Part shown: positions 22,701-58,200 of the stretch, piece by piece | Layout: each line of letters begins with the position of its first letter | Position numbering within the stretch: the first letter of the stretch is position 1 | Assembly: GCF_011397635.1 (NCBI RefSeq) | Contig: NC_064753.1 | Span: 30,962,322-31,026,321 of the forward strand | Source: Epinephelus fuscoguttatus | Lineage: Eukaryota > Chordata > Actinopteri > Perciformes > Serranidae | Reading direction: 5' to 3' | DNA length: 64,000 bases | Position numbers and translations under genes: made by a program | The notes under the pieces: model-generated | The model's database searches: none | What the model was told of the DNA's origin: nothing | What the model saw: only the letters and a program-made list of their open reading frames with translations

Positions 22701-23702
22701 ACTCTGCTCAGGGCTGAGCTGTGGCTGGTTTTGAGGCTCATGTAACCACTGTTCATACCGTGGAGAGTTTTATTAGTAAACTGTAACTATAAAATGAAAG
22801 GATGTTTTGCTGCCTCTCGCAGCAGCTGAAGTCTGAGAAACAATTGTTTAATTCAGTGGGCCGACTGCCGTTAACCTTTTAAGGTGGAACATTACTTGTT
22901 ATGTTACTCTATGCGTGAGTTGGCGATGTGAATCCATCAGCACATCTTAAATTTCACTGTGACAGCTTTGACCATTACTTTAGTTTCTATTGTCTCTCTT
23001 GGATGACGAACACTTTTAGTAATGAGTGGATCTTCAAGCCTTTAAAAATATATATTAATTTCAACCGGATTATGTGAACTGCATGTATCCCAATCCTCAC
23101 CTGGAGAAAAAAAAGTGTTGCGGAGCTCCATCAACACTAAACCCCTGAGCTTGCCTGAGAAGGACTAAATGCACAAACCCACTATTTTTGAATCGATGGG
23201 ATATTTTTAAATATCCACGGAGAGAGACTCTCACTGCAGCCTGTTCTATTTTGTTCTGAAAGTGTTGGCATGTAGCCTTGTTCTGTGGGTTAGATAGATA
23301 GATAGATGGGGTGCAGAGAGCACCACATGGTTACACACCAATGACCATGTTGTTTCACTTGTGATGTTATGTGTCTTGTATTTTGCGGAAGTATAATTAA
23401 AGGCAAACTGGCACACTGTTCCAGTCATGGCTGTATTTTAACTCTTGCATCGATAGATTCAACAGAGAGGCTCAAATGGTCAGTTGTACTGGCAAAGCAC
23501 AGCTCAGCTGAGTTCAAGTCTTGATTGTAGCTGAATCTCAAACCAAATTCTCTGAAGAGTAACCGAAACATCAATAAATCAAAATGTAAATAAGACAATA
23601 CCCAGTGTATGCAAAATGTCAAAATCAAAATCTAACATGACTATAAACAACATGTATTATCTGGTCCACCAGGGTCTGTCAAAGACCGATCGGAGCTGAA
23701 GA
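22701..23702. other. Upstream of gas2 start, no coding exon seen
   Basis: Holds the immediate 5' side of the first gas2 coding exon and a short GATA run near 23,295. The 5' untranslated boundary and transcription start cannot be placed. Confidence 0.4.
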
Positions 23703-37832
<14,130 letters not shown>

Positions 37833-37946
37833 ACTCTCAAACTGCTCTGAACATCTCACTTAATCAGACCAAACTGTGCGACATCAGTGATTTAACAAAT
37901 TGCTTTTTACCTCAAGTTTAAAAGGAGCTCCAATTCTTTCTATTTA

Positions 37947-38285
37947 AGGTCCACGGTGTAGGATTTAGAGTGATATATTGGCAGAAACAGAGTATAATAT
38001 AATGTCTTGAGTATATAATAAGCTCAAAATAAGAAATGTGTTTTCTCCAGAAAGGGCCATTCACATGTTCATGTTTTCGCTTTTTCGTGTCAGCCATCGT
38101 AGTTAGCAGCCCCTCCGTGAGAACTACTATTCAGCTCCTGGTAAAGACTGTCTGAATAATGAACACCCAAGGAAATCTAACCAGGAGTTCACACTTGGCA
38201 CATGGGAGAAGTTTCAGCTGGTTGCAATCTGCATTACTCACCACTAGATGCCACTAAATCTCTCTAAATCTTACACACTGGACCT
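37947..38285. mobile_element. AGGTCC miniature element, copy C
   Basis: Begins AGGTCCACGGTG and ends …ACTGGACCT, 339 bp. The flanks TTTA and TTAG are decayed TTAA-like targets. It starts 115 bases after the gas2 stop codon, so it probably lies in the 3' untranslated region. The interior matches the family ('agatgccactaaatctctct'). Confidence 0.75.
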
Positions 38286-38787
38286 TTAGAAACTGTAGAT
38301 AAAATTGTTTCATACCTGATTGTTATTGGTATAAGTTATCCAACCTACAGTACAGAAACAACTTGGCAACAAAGCTATGTCTGTGTAGTATGCAACAATT
38401 AGTCAGTGAGCATAAAATTAATCTTCAGGGATCTTAATGATTGACTGATCATCTCGGTCACTTTTTAGGTTTGTTTGTTCCAGCTTCTTCAATGGGAAGA
38501 TTGGCTCCTCTTATATGTGATAACAAACTGAATGTCTTTTGGTTTTTGACCAATGGTTGAACAAAACAAGCAAACTGAATACATACAATTTGACTTTATA
38601 ACAGGAATTTCTCACTATTTTCTGACATTTTACAGATTAAATGCAAAATAGAGAAAATAATCAGCAAATTCATCAGTAACGAAAATAATTGTTAGTTGCA
38701 GCATAGGCAGATAATGACATAATGGATGATTGGTACAACACATGGTTGTTTCTCCCCACAGAGCTGAAGGCCCAATACTGCATAGAC

Positions 38788-39110
38788 CAGTGGTTCCCAA
38801 CTGGTCCAACCACAGGGTCCAGATTTCTCCTCGGTCATTAGTTCAAGGTCCACACAGTTTAATACATTCGACATCATAATTGCATTTGGCCATGACGTCG
38901 ATCTAGTTTGCTGTGTCTGTTAGGTAGCTGTCTGTTAGTCACTCACTCTACAGCAGAAAACAGCACTTCAAAATAAAATCTCTCTGATGAAAATTCACTG
39001 TACGTAAAAATAAAGTGTGTTTTTTGACATATATGCAAGTCAACTGCGGTCCATTCAGAATGGACCTGCGACCCACTTTTGGATTGCAACCCACCAGTTG
39101 GGAAACACCG
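38788..39110 (+). mobile_element. hAT-type miniature element, copy 3
   Basis: Starts CAGTGGTTCCCAACTGGTCC and ends …CCAGTTGGGAAACACCG. Flanking octamers gcatagac (38780-38787) and gcatagag (39111-39118) match at 7 of 8, a clear hAT target duplication. The interior closely matches 5718-6015. Confidence 0.88.
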
Positions 39111-39660
39111 GCATAGAGTCAGTCCAGCTCAAGTCCTAAAGATAAACTGGGGAGATAGTGACACTCACTTTAAACGGTTAATGGTAAAATGGTTTCTTTC
39201 TTGTGACATTTTCAAAGTAAATGTTAAGGCTAGTCCTTCAATTTGTACTTCAAGGACTTTTTTAGGACTTTTTAAAGAAGGGCTCTGTTACTAACATGAA
39301 TGACTGAGCCCTTTGGCAAGAAATGCAAAGTTAATAACAGCAACTGAGCCCTTGGGCCCCTGTGCCTGGGTCCAGTAGACCCGTTTGGTATTACACTCAT
39401 GTGCAGCACCTATTGTTATGTGCTGTGTATCATAACTGTCATATAATCATCGTCATCAAATATTCTTTTATGGACAGTTTTGTATGACATAAATTATATA
39501 TTTGTACTGATGTAGTTTAGTTTGTAAAGATACATCTATGTTTTTACAGATCATGATACTGTTTGTGTTCCAGCATCAGTGTGAGTAGTCGTCTTATACA
39601 TAGTGACTTTTAATGTTTAGAATTATTTTTCTGTATTTTACTGGATAAAAATAAACCTTT

Positions 39661-41940
39661 TCAGAAAAGTACTTTCTCTGTGAATGCTGTCTAAAATCAC
39701 ACACATCCTAATTTACAGCTCATAACATTTTTTTAATGGTATGTATCATATTTTCTCATTTAATTAATAGTCTGTAACTCGTGATGGATTTACAATTACA
39801 TTTACATCATGGGGCTGTTGCAGATATTGTATCACCTCAGTCATACAGAAGCAAAGACACAAAGCACCACGTCCTCCCTCTAGATGGCACCATGTCCTAA
39901 GTGACAAAAGGCCTCGCCTCCATGCTTATCTGGAGGAGGGTGCTGCCCACACTGCTGCTATGAGCAAACCTTACCTCTCCTGGACATTCACCTCTGAGTT
40001 GGACTGAAAATCTGTTTCCAGTTCCAATAAACTACCTCATTCCCACAGAGACAACGGGGCAAAACAAACAGGAGCATGAGTGGGGAGGGTTCACAGACGA
40101 GAGACACAGCACTTTAGTAATTACATGTTTTATTTCAGTAAAATAAATTAATTAAAAATGGACACAAGTTTGAATATATTGAAAGAAACTAACTGTAATG
40201 AGATCATGCAAGACTGTAATGTCTTTTTAGTCCCCACATAACATCTGCAGTGGATTGAACCAGTATAAATGACTTGTAGAAAATAATAGCTGTGCTACTG
40301 AAACAAGTGCCACTCTAAACGGTGGCGTTTTCACAGGGCATCTCTCGTTGCACAGAGTACATGTACTAAGTTCCTCATGAAACAAAGGAAGTTGCCACTT
40401 TAGAGGGGTTTTACAACAATTTCAAATACACTGTTACGCTGTGTTGACCTCATTTGTTCTCTAAAGCACATAATTCGTAATGGTTTGTCAATCTTGCTAC
40501 TGTGTGCTACTGTTGTTTTGTATTCAAACTCCAATTAATGACAGAATCTCAGTTTTAAAATACAGACATTGTTATGTTGAAATTTACTCTTTTTTTTGAG
40601 ATACAGGGGTGTAAATATGTGCTTTAAATGTTTTTTTCTTGTAATACTCTTTTGATAAACTCCTGCACGTGTGCAGTGGTGGCAAAATCAGCACTGGAAA
40701 AGTCAGATTTCCCAACTATAATACACAAAAAACTTGTAAGAGTTGTGTGCAATTGTGCTTCAGTCCTAACAACACATTATACTTGCACCATGTACTTATA
40801 CATTACAGTTTACTGCTTACAGTAATACTTATATTACTGCACATCAGTTTGGGTGTGAACTTAAAACTTTATAAAAACCAAAACACCAAACAGCATTGCA
40901 TTCTGTGGACGTCAGAAAATACACTGACTCGGTTGTTAGTGTAATGACCATAGATATAAATGCTTTTATATTTATGGTATGTCCTTGTTTCTGGCATAAA
41001 TATTTTCACAATAAGAGCCTAGACCGACTGACCCTAAACACACAACATGGTATAAACCCAAACTCTTTGTAAAAGACACAACAGTGTGCTTATTACATGC
41101 TCTGATCATCTTTTGCTCCCGTGTGTGACCTCGCGAAAACATATAATGTAGAACGCCACCTGCTCAGACTTCAGGTTCACAGACTGTTATGAGACCCAGC
41201 AAAGTGCAAAGATTCAACAAGACACTGAAGATACAGTTTTCAATCATGCCTCAGTTAATTTCCTCTGACTTCTGTAACGTGGTAGCCTCGTGAGGAGGTT
41301 AATGGTGATGGTGAAGAGACTGAACATCATACACAGTGTTGTCAACACACATTATAACACCTTTTTTTTCTAAGAAAGTTAATTGACATAGCTGATAGAC
41401 TATCTCATGACTCATCTCCAGCTATTTATAAAAACTTTGTCACACATGGCTGTAATATTCTTGTTTCATGAACTTGTGTAGTGAGTTTGACAAATAGAAA
41501 ATAAATGAGTTGTAATGACTGGGGGGACAAAATCATGTTTGCGTAACAGAAAAAACTGACTGCTTTGAGTTATTATCATCCACAAGTGTCACCAAGAGAA
41601 TCATTTCTCATTTTACCAGTGAGCAAACTAAAGTCCAAACTGCTACACTTCCTTATTAAATCACAGTCCCATCCTAGTTGTAAGTTAGCACACAAAAACT
41701 GGCGCATTTTACTGATTTGTGCACCAAACCACACATCTGATTCTAAATTAAAAAAAAATGTTTCTCCAAGAATTTATCACTTCATTTTTACTCATTATTC
41801 CATTGTTTTCAAAATGTTGTCCAACATTTGAAGGTATACTATGCAGGATTGTCGGTTACTGCGAAAGTCAAAGTAAAGCCAACCCTAAGTTCACTCATGT
41901 TTGGCTTTTCGCCGCACTATATTTAAATTGTCGGTGAAGA
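39661..41940. other. Intergenic between convergent genes, no coding exon seen
   Basis: AT-rich. It may include the 3' untranslated region of tmem178b: a minus-strand AATAAA is present as TTTATT near 40132. No protein exon is recognised. Confidence 0.4.
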
Positions 41941-41953
41941 CTCTCAGTTGTCC

Positions 41954-42340
41954 AGCAGCTGGACTTGTTTGAGTTTCTTGAAGACACTTTACCTCTCATC
42001 CAAGAGGCTTCCTCAGGTCTACCGGACTGGTGCAGAGTCGCAGGCTTTCAACTCTGTGTGGGTGTGAACCCTCACAGTGTCGCTGAGGTCACATGTGAGT
42101 TGTTCACCCACCCTGCAATCATGTGTGTCATTAGGGTTAGATGGGTCCGGGTGTGAATGGGTGTTAAGTCGTCTGGGAAGGGATCCCAAGTCTGAATTTG
42201 TAGGTGGGTGATAAGTGGTGTCTTCGGCTACCTCCTCTATTTAACGATGGCTGTTTGATGTAGTCTTCACCAGTCCGTTCGAACTGAAGAAGCCTCTTGG
42301 ATGAGGGGTGAAACATCTTCAAGAAACTCAAGTCCAGTTA
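41954..42340. repeat. Palindromic dispersed repeat
   Basis: The left arm 41954-42017 ('gagtttcttgaagacacttt', 'ctcatccaagaggcttcctc') returns inverted at about 42282-42340 ('gaagcctcttggatgagggg', 'catcttcaagaaactcaagt'). The spacer is about 265 bases. This arm sequence is common in fish genomes, from memory. No transposase. Confidence 0.65.
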
Positions 42341-44319
42341 CCTATGATGATTCAGTTGCTGGCACCTGATCGCTATCTTTTTATAAGGCCATGACCTCAC
42401 CTCGCTGTGGGGGAACACACCAGTAAACATCCTGAACATAGAGAATAAGAAGAATATAAGAGAATACAGGCAGAGGGTGGAGTTTCTGCAGAAAAATACA
42501 CCGCCACACACTTGTAGTGGGTCATAATTGATAATTAAGAGGGATTACTTCTGTATGAGTCTACACATTGTTTTAAAGGAAAATCCCGCATAATATACCT
42601 TTAAAAGTCAAGGAATTTTATTATGAATACCTACGTGTACTTAATTTTGTCCTTTAATTAGTAAACAGTGTGTATTTTGGATACAGCTTTTCACATATAT
42701 CACTGCAGTCCTTTCTAAATTACTATTTGTGCTTTTTTCAACACCAGATTCAGAGGTATTTTTAATCCAATGATTGAATCACAAAAGTACGCATACTACA
42801 TCATATACAGCGTACTATTTTCTGAGTTAATACACAATAAATATGCTCAATAAATTATACAAGATGTGCTCAACACATCAGTCAAACTGGGAATCCTGAA
42901 TGCCTCCGTCAACCCTGAACTTTAAAGTCAAACATGATTTATAGTTTAAGAAAAGAACAGCTCATCCATTACCAGTGTGCACTGCAATACCATGATGTCC
43001 ATCACTTAAATGATCTTTCCTGTTCTGCTTGTTTCATTGTTTAATCGCTAACTGAGCCAGATTTTAGTGGAGACATGATGACACTGTGGTCCTCTACTGA
43101 TGTGTGATGTTACTATGTTACTGTGCTTGGTGCAGATGAGGATTTGGAACGCAGCTTGTGCTTTTGTTTTTAGCAGGATCACTGAAGTTGCATTTTTTTT
43201 CCTTTCTCCTTCCTCTTAAATCGCTTAACTTGCTTGTATTACACAAAAAGGCTGACCAATATTGAGGGTAAACAATGGAGCAATCTAATACTTCCTCCAC
43301 GGTTTTGTTTTCTTGTCATCAGCAAACAACCGTGTCGCATCTGTCAGTTTGGTACCACAAAATACCTTTATGTAGCCAAATCCAATAATGGATTCATGCT
43401 CCTGTAGCACCACCCTGTAACTCTTTATGCTCTCCTCACTGTCAGCCATCATTGCCTCGAAACAAACAGAAAACAAACAGTCTTATTCAAAATCTATTAC
43501 ACAAACAATGATCTGGATCTACATAGAGATGCATTTGTACATATAGAATCTTTAAAGAAGCATCAAACCCTTTTCTTCTCAATGCAGATTTGCTTTAGCG
43601 TATTTTATCGTAGCGACCACGCTGCTAGATCAATTTTGTGCTCTGCAGAGGCTGCAGACGTTCCCCCTGGGGCTCATGTTTGATATCAGTTAGTGTGCTA
43701 CACTAAAGATAAGCAATGGGCAGTCAACACCAGATTTTTTTTTTTTTTCATTACGAACAATAACACAGCACACATCACTCGACTGAAAGAGGAATGCTGA
43801 CAAGATGCTCTGGCCTGATGTTTCTGTGTGTTTTTTTTTCTCCCATGATTCATCCAGAGTAATTGAGCATGTGTGGAAAAGCATGTGCTGGTGTGTGTGT
43901 GCTGCGTGGGAGTGTGTGTGGCTTTATGTATTTAAGAGAGCACCATTTTAAGACAAATTCTCTTCAGAGAAAACAGTCACCTTTTAGATTGCCATAAAGT
44001 CAGCATGTCAAACATCTGAACCAAAAAAAAAAGTCTTATTTGTGCTATGAGAGCCATGCTCCAGTCGAACATTACTGTGGGTGATAGTCTTGGTGTTCCT
44101 GGAGGTCCCTCTGGGAAATTTCAAGATCAGGTGTGTGAAGTTTGTCGTTACTTCGCTCCTTTCGGCCGCAACTCAGGCACACTGAACACTCAGGGGAGAT
44201 GGCGATGTTGAGGGTGGTGTGAGATGGTGATCAGACAAAAACTGTTTCAGAGTTAAACATCAAGGTTGGTAGGGTGTGGTTTGTGCGTCCGGTGGGTCAG
44301 TCGCTTCACGACGCCTCTG
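42341..44319 (-). other. tmem178b 3' flank, no coding exon seen
   Basis: Probably 3' untranslated or intergenic DNA downstream of the tmem178b stop. The 63-codon minus frame at 43285-43476 has no recognisable domain and is not called. T-rich runs occur near 43736 and 43835. Confidence 0.4.
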
Positions 44320-52485
<8,166 letters not shown>

Positions 52486-53153
52486 CTTCCCCGCTCGATG
52501 GAGAGCCCAAACAGTCGCAAGAAGGTTCCTCCGTGGCCGTGGTGGTACCGCGTGAAATGAATCACGACGGCACTCACAGCCTCACGCAGTCCTGCACTAG
52601 GAGCATGATGGTGCAAGGCCAGCGTCGTCTGGACTGGATGCTGCGGTCTATTGTTGTGGTGCCCGGTGGATGCAATGTTGTTCCCACCATCTGTTATGGT
52701 ACAGGAGGAGGAGAGGAGAGGGGATGGATGGCGACCAACGCTGTGAGGAGGAGGCAGGGGCAGGGATGTAGTTGCGCTCTCTCTCCTCCAGGTTTGTTGC
52801 GGGATGAGGAGGCAGGAGAGTGCTGCTCTGTTGTGGGGGAGTGGTCATTTGTGATGCTTGAATGGTCACCTTTTGGATCTGATAAACATGTAAAACACAG
52901 GTGCAGTCGGGGGAGGATTTGATCATGTGGAGCTGACCTTTAAAATCGATCACCAGTTATTTTCCTACCTTAAAATGTGAGTTTCTGAACAGCAGCAAAA
53001 TTAGGAGTTCTAATGGAAATTTTATTGTGGTGTGTTTACTTTATTGTGGATTTTATGTCAATTATCATAATCAGAATGTGGGAAGTTGCAGCTCAGAGTA
53101 TTTCATACTTATCAAAAAATGCCAATTATTGACTTTACATGTTTGAATATTAA
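52486..53153 (-). promoter_or_regulatory. tmem178b: tmem178b upstream region
   Basis: The first 250 bases upstream of the ATG are relatively GC-rich and probably hold the 5' untranslated region and promoter. No TATA box is obvious. From about 53,020 AT-rich repeat-flanked DNA begins. Confidence 0.4.
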
Positions 53154-53520
53154 AGGTCCAGTGTGTAGGATATATTGGCAGAAATAGATTACGTATATAT
53201 AACAGATTAAGTGTTTTCTTTATCATATAATCACCTGAAAATAAAGGGAGCCGTAATCATAACAGACAAACCAAACACTGGCTCTAAAAAGGGCCATTCG
53301 CCACTTTAGTTAGCAGGCCCTCAGGAAGAGACCCCTGCAGATCATTTGGTTCCTGGATAATTTGAGTTATATGTGAGATTTTATTGTAATGTGTTTGCTT
53401 TATTGAAGAATTCATGTCAATTTTAATGATTAAAATGTGAGGAGCTGCAGCTCAGACTATTATATGCTTGTAAAATGTCAATTATTGATGTTACGTGTTT
53501 GAATATTAAAGGTGCAGCAT
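53022..53520. repeat. Direct duplication, about 356-bp period
   Basis: The stretch 53022-53165 ('gtgtgtttactttattgtgg' to 'gtttgaatattaaaggtcca') recurs, diverged, at 53378-53520 ('aatgtgtttgctttattgaa' to 'gtttgaatattaaaggtgca'). The duplicated unit includes host flank plus the start of an AGGTCC element, so it is a tandem duplication of the locus rather than two independent insertions. Confidence 0.75.
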
Positions 53521-53685
53521 GTAGGGTTTAGGGGGTTATATTGGCAGACAAACTAGATTCGCCTTCTTGTGTTGGCCACTAGTTAGCAACCCCTCAGCGA
53601 TAAATGTGAAACTGCTTTACTCAGTGTTTTTACTGGTTTAAATCACTGCCATGTTTCTACAGTAGCCATGAAGGACAAACCAAAC

Positions 53686-54467
53686 ACAGAGTGTTTCTCA
53701 GAGTCAAGGAAGGATCCTTAAATGGCTGAATTTCAAGGATGCTACATCATCAAATCCCACCTAAGGACTGTTCTAATGTCAAGGATCCTTCAAATTCTAC
53801 TGAGTCAAGGATGTATAGGCTGTGTATCCACAGCAGGTATAAAGTGCTTTCAATTCTTAGTGCATGGTTTGCTGGAAGTGAAGGCGGGGCCTCTTCAATG
53901 ACCCCTGTCAGCAGAGCTCAGCAGGATTTAGATAAATGTGTCATTTATTTGGATTAATATCTGCAGGAGCTTTTATAATACAAGCATAAAAAAAATACTG
54001 TTAGAGACTTCAGAATTTCCACTTTCAAATGTGTTCCCAGCCAAATAATGAGTTTTTTGTTTTTTTTTTAAATACCATGATTAAGATAAAACATAAAAGA
54101 TTTGAAATTAATCAATGGGGCGCTATGTGCCACAAAAGTTTCATTTATCCTACCTGTTTGTTTTCTTTAAGTATAATCCAGAAATAAATTCTCTCTAAAG
54201 GTCTTGTGACTCTGAAAATACTACTTACATTTGTTCAAATTGTACAACAACATTAGAGATTTCCAGAATGATCAGTACACAGTACCCTGAAACCCCCTCA
54301 GTCTCCAGAGGGTTAATGAACCACACCTGGGGACACTCATTAGCCTGTTCTAATGTGTGTTCATCAAATGCTACGAAGGACTCTTGCCTTGCCTCTGTAG
54401 GATCCTTCTTTGGAAGGACTCGTCCTACCAAGGAAGGATCCTTGACTTTGAGAAACACCAACTGGCT
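53686..54467. mobile_element. Element inserted within the AGGTCC repeat
   Basis: The left end is CAGAGTGTTTCTCAGAGTC; the reverse complement of the right end is CAGTTGGTGTTTCTCAAAGTC. Family words of the host element continue across the junction ('ggacaaaccaaaca' on the left, 'gctctaaatagggcc' on the right), so this is a genuine nested insertion. Subterminal 'aaggatcctt' words are repeated at both ends. A clean 8-bp duplication is not visible. The CAG…CTG ends suggest hAT. Confidence 0.65.
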
Positions 54468-54600
54468 CTAAATAGGGCCATTTGCCTGTTTGCATTGGCC
54501 ACTGTTAACAGGGCCATCGCGATAAACAGTGTTGGAAAAACATTGATTTTTCTAACATGAAACTGCTTCATTCAGAGTTTTTATTGGTATAGATCACCAG

Positions 54601-54884
54601 GTGTCTCATTTATAAACATTGTGTAGGCACAAAATGAGGCCTGAAAGAGACATACACCACTTCCAACGCAAAAGTTGTGATCTATAAATACACGGCTTGA
54701 TGGGAGAAACTTTGACCCAAGCTTGCAAACATTTTAGAGTCAGGAAATTGCCGACACAGATGGTGAGTTGGAAGTGTGACTGTAGAAATTGTAGAATACT
54801 TTTTGGGACACGCTATGTTTGGCTTTTGTCCGTACATACAGTTTTAGTATGGTTCCTACGCACTGTTTTATAAATGAGACCACA
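54601..54884. mobile_element. Palindromic-end miniature insert
   Basis: Starts 'gtgtctcatttataaaca' and ends 'tgttttataaatgagacca', an inverted pair. The interior ('cttgatgggagaaactttga', 'gtccgtacatacag') matches the insert in copy B at 20395-20600. Confidence 0.65.
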
Positions 54885-55283
54885 GTACCGTTTGTTTTGG
54901 AGAGGAAGAGACCGCTGCGGATCATTTGGTTCCTGGTTAAAACCTCGTGAACAACGGGATCCTAAATTATCAGAGAAAAACAGTGAGCACAGATTAGCAG
55001 GGTCTTGGCTAGGGTCCAATCTGAGACCAGCCGAACAGCATAGCAGAAACACTGATTTGTGATGTGAAACTGGTTTATTCAGTGTTCACTGGTTTAAATC
55101 ACCAGGTATGTGTGTTTTAAAGTGGAAGAGACCTCTGCAGATAATTCTGCTCCCAGTTAAAACCTCCCGAACAGTGAACACTGAAGAAAATCTAACCAGG
55201 AGAAGTTTCAGCTGGTTGCAATCTGCAATCCTCACCACTAGATGCCACTAAATCTCCCTAAATCGTACACACTGGACCTTTAA

Positions 55284-58200
55284 ATATATATCTTAAAAAT
55301 GCAAACCTATACTCTAAGTGACAGATAAGCATATAAATTTATATAAGCATATTAACCTCTATGGTTTTCCCTACAACAATGTCTTCCTTCAAATTACCTT
55401 TCTTAATAAAGGAAAGTCCAACAAGAGCAGTGCACCCTCATTTGTATGGGGACATTGTGTACACTGGGAAAACAAGACAAATACAAAAATAAAGCTAAAA
55501 GAGGAGAATGATGAAGAAATACGAGGAGCATCAAACCAGCAAAAAATAGATTTGAATACAACAGTGACTTATAAGATCTGACCAGGTTTAGTTGATGCTG
55601 GATTCAATCAATAGTTTACTGAAGAAATATGGTGATTCAGCAAAGCGTTTAAAGTTATTTTTGTATATTAACTGTTTTCCTGAAAGTGCTCTGCACATAC
55701 ATAAATAACCTTCATTACTACAGTAACTCTTCATTTTCTTCTACTATAATTTCCTTTAATACTGTATTTTATCATGCCAGTAAAACTGTTTGAATTGGAT
55801 TAAACGCCTACATTGACAAAGGAAGCCTAATTTTTTCACACAAATGCACCTTTGATCCCTTATTGCTAGAAATAGTGCATGTAAATGATGGACCATCTGT
55901 TACAGAGCTCATTGGAGCTGATTACTGGTGGCACGGGAGCATATTACAACATGAAACACAGATATGTCTGATTGTTTTCATGTGTGCATAACTCGTAGAG
56001 TCATGTTGGATGCGTTCACAGCTTGAGTGTATGACATCCTGCTATGATGTTGACTTCAATACAGAAATTAAATCAAAAAGCTGACAGACCAATTCAGGAT
56101 TTTGGGAGCAGAACCACAAAACAACTGAGCAAATTCAGTTAGATATCCTCATTCAGACGCACTTGGACTGAACCATGGGTTATGGGATTTGAGCAGAGTA
56201 TCAATGAAAGATTTGTCACTCATGCATTTGCACTACAGTGTACATAGTGGCTGTTTGTTGTCCTTCTGTGCTGTGACTGAGGAAGGCTCCCACAGACAAT
56301 AGGCTGCTCACAGGCTGATGACTAAGGAAGGCAACCCGCGGCGGAGTCGTTATGGCAACAGAAGCTTGCCAAACAGACTGTGTTGAAATTGGACAAGTGT
56401 GAACACACAATCAATACCCCCCTCCCTCCACCTCCCATATGACATTTTTAGGCATAGGATCTTTGCAGTAAAAATATGCTCAGCGAGGTCACAACACACT
56501 GGGCTGCCTCAGCACCTCAACACGGGTCCACCAATCGATATTAGGATATCCTAATCCCACTGAGATCATTAGAACACCTGTGTCGCTGCTCTCATACTGT
56601 CTGCCAGCATGTGTTTTGTCATTAAACTGATAGACAGCAGTCTTTTTTTTTTATTACATAGATGTCTGAAATGTACACTTTATTTCTTCAGGGTGGAAAC
56701 TTTCACAAAAGGTTTATAAAAACATAATGCTCTGAATAATCCTGCTCTCTAACAGTTATCAGTCCCTAGTCTCACAAAATTCTTGGCAACAAGTATAAAT
56801 CAAAGCTGAATACAGTGGAAACTGCTTACAGTGATCACAGTTACAGTGATCAAATGCTTATATGGATCAAGAAGCTTGGGGCAGAATAATTCCTGTACAA
56901 ATGCTGTTTAAATAATTTGCTCATAGTAATCATCTACTGTGCTTACAGTGTTCACTTGGAGTCTTTTAATACATGACAACATATGGAAAAGAATCAAAAA
57001 TGTGATAAGTGTGCTCATTGAAATCATGACATCTCTCAATGAACAATCAGCCCAGTCACCGGAAGAATATGCTCGCACTGTGCGTTTCTGCAAACCCTGA
57101 ATAGCTTACATATGCACGTTCATATGTGTCATGTAAACAATTCTAAAGTGACGCAGCTATATGAGCTGTCATGGAAGGGATGGTGGATGGTGTGTCACCG
57201 AGGCAAAATGCCTCACAACCTGGCGGCGAGACAAGTGCCAAGCGTTGGTCCCAATTGAGACCCAAAACAACAAAATCGACTGATTTGGCGAGTCATTGCT
57301 GCAGCTTTTTCGACAGCAAACATGGGTGTTTAGTTGCAGCCTGCTGCTGTTTTTCCAGCGGTGATAGCACCATGAAAAACAGTTGTTCTTTGTCAAGACA
57401 CTGCTGCGTTTTCTGACAAAGAAAAGTGGCTCAGAAAGCAGTTGTCGCTGTGCAAGTGGTTGTTATTCACCTAGAATTTGCTGTGGCACAAAAAGCGGTA
57501 GTTTCTTGAAGAGACATTGCTGCTTTTCCAGCGGACATTGTTCCCCCAGCTGGGTATTTCAAGCCAAAATATGATCTTTTCCTAACCATAACCAAGTGGT
57601 GTTTGTGCCTAAACCTAACCACATGCTAACCATAGTGTTGTTGAATGGAAAAGTTTCAGCGTATCCCCTACATAATAACATGGGAATGTAACATATCAGT
57701 GGTTTGCTGAAATGTACAATGCCAACATTTTATCTGGGGATTGCGTTGAGAAAAACAAAGCCTCTTCAAAGGTCATGACAAACTGCCAAAAACAAGATAA
57801 CGACATGCAGCAGCAACACTTGGTGTTCCTCAGGCGACCTTGTGTAGTCTACTCAACCAATGAACAGTCAAGGCTGCTTGTGATGGAGACAGAAACAAAT
57901 GCACACCAGTGAAACACCTGCAGTTGAATCCACCCTAATCAAGTGGCTCGATAATGCCTAGTCACACAATGCCCCCGTAATGAAACAGCTGTATTTTTGA
58001 ACCCTCCATATAATTCAGGCAAAAGGGCGAAAGGTGTCTGTTTCATTACTTTATATTAACATAATAAATACACAAATGTCAATCACCTGAATTGGAAGTA
58101 AAGAAATAGGGAAAAAAATTATTAAAATAATCATCCGTTCATGGTGATCAATTTGACCCAGACATGTGTAATCACTATGAGCAGTTTCCATTGTATTGAC

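Larger units (their letters stand above)
37833..39660 (+). other. gas2: gas2 3' region, end not defined
   Basis: Downstream of the stop codon. Candidate AATAAA signals occur near 38,970, 39,010 and 39,648 (ATAAAAATAAACC); the last lies in unique DNA. Two miniature elements are embedded in the stretch and would be transcribed if the distal site is used. Confidence 0.35.
53154..55279. mobile_element. Composite nested AGGTCC element, copies D and E
   Basis: The outer ends are AGGTCCAGTGTG after TTAA (53150-53153) and ACTGGACCT before TTAA (55280-55283), but they enclose 2.1 kb instead of about 350 bp. Inside are a second left end at 53510 also preceded by TTAA, an inserted inverted-end element at 53686-54467, a palindromic insert at about 54601-54884, and further family segments up to 55279. 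No coding capacity. Confidence 0.75.

Noticed and set aside
43285-43476. 63-codon minus frame beginning MFSVCFEAMMADSEES
   Set aside because: No recognisable domain, no convincing splice context to tmem178b, and the length is expected by chance or from a repeat.
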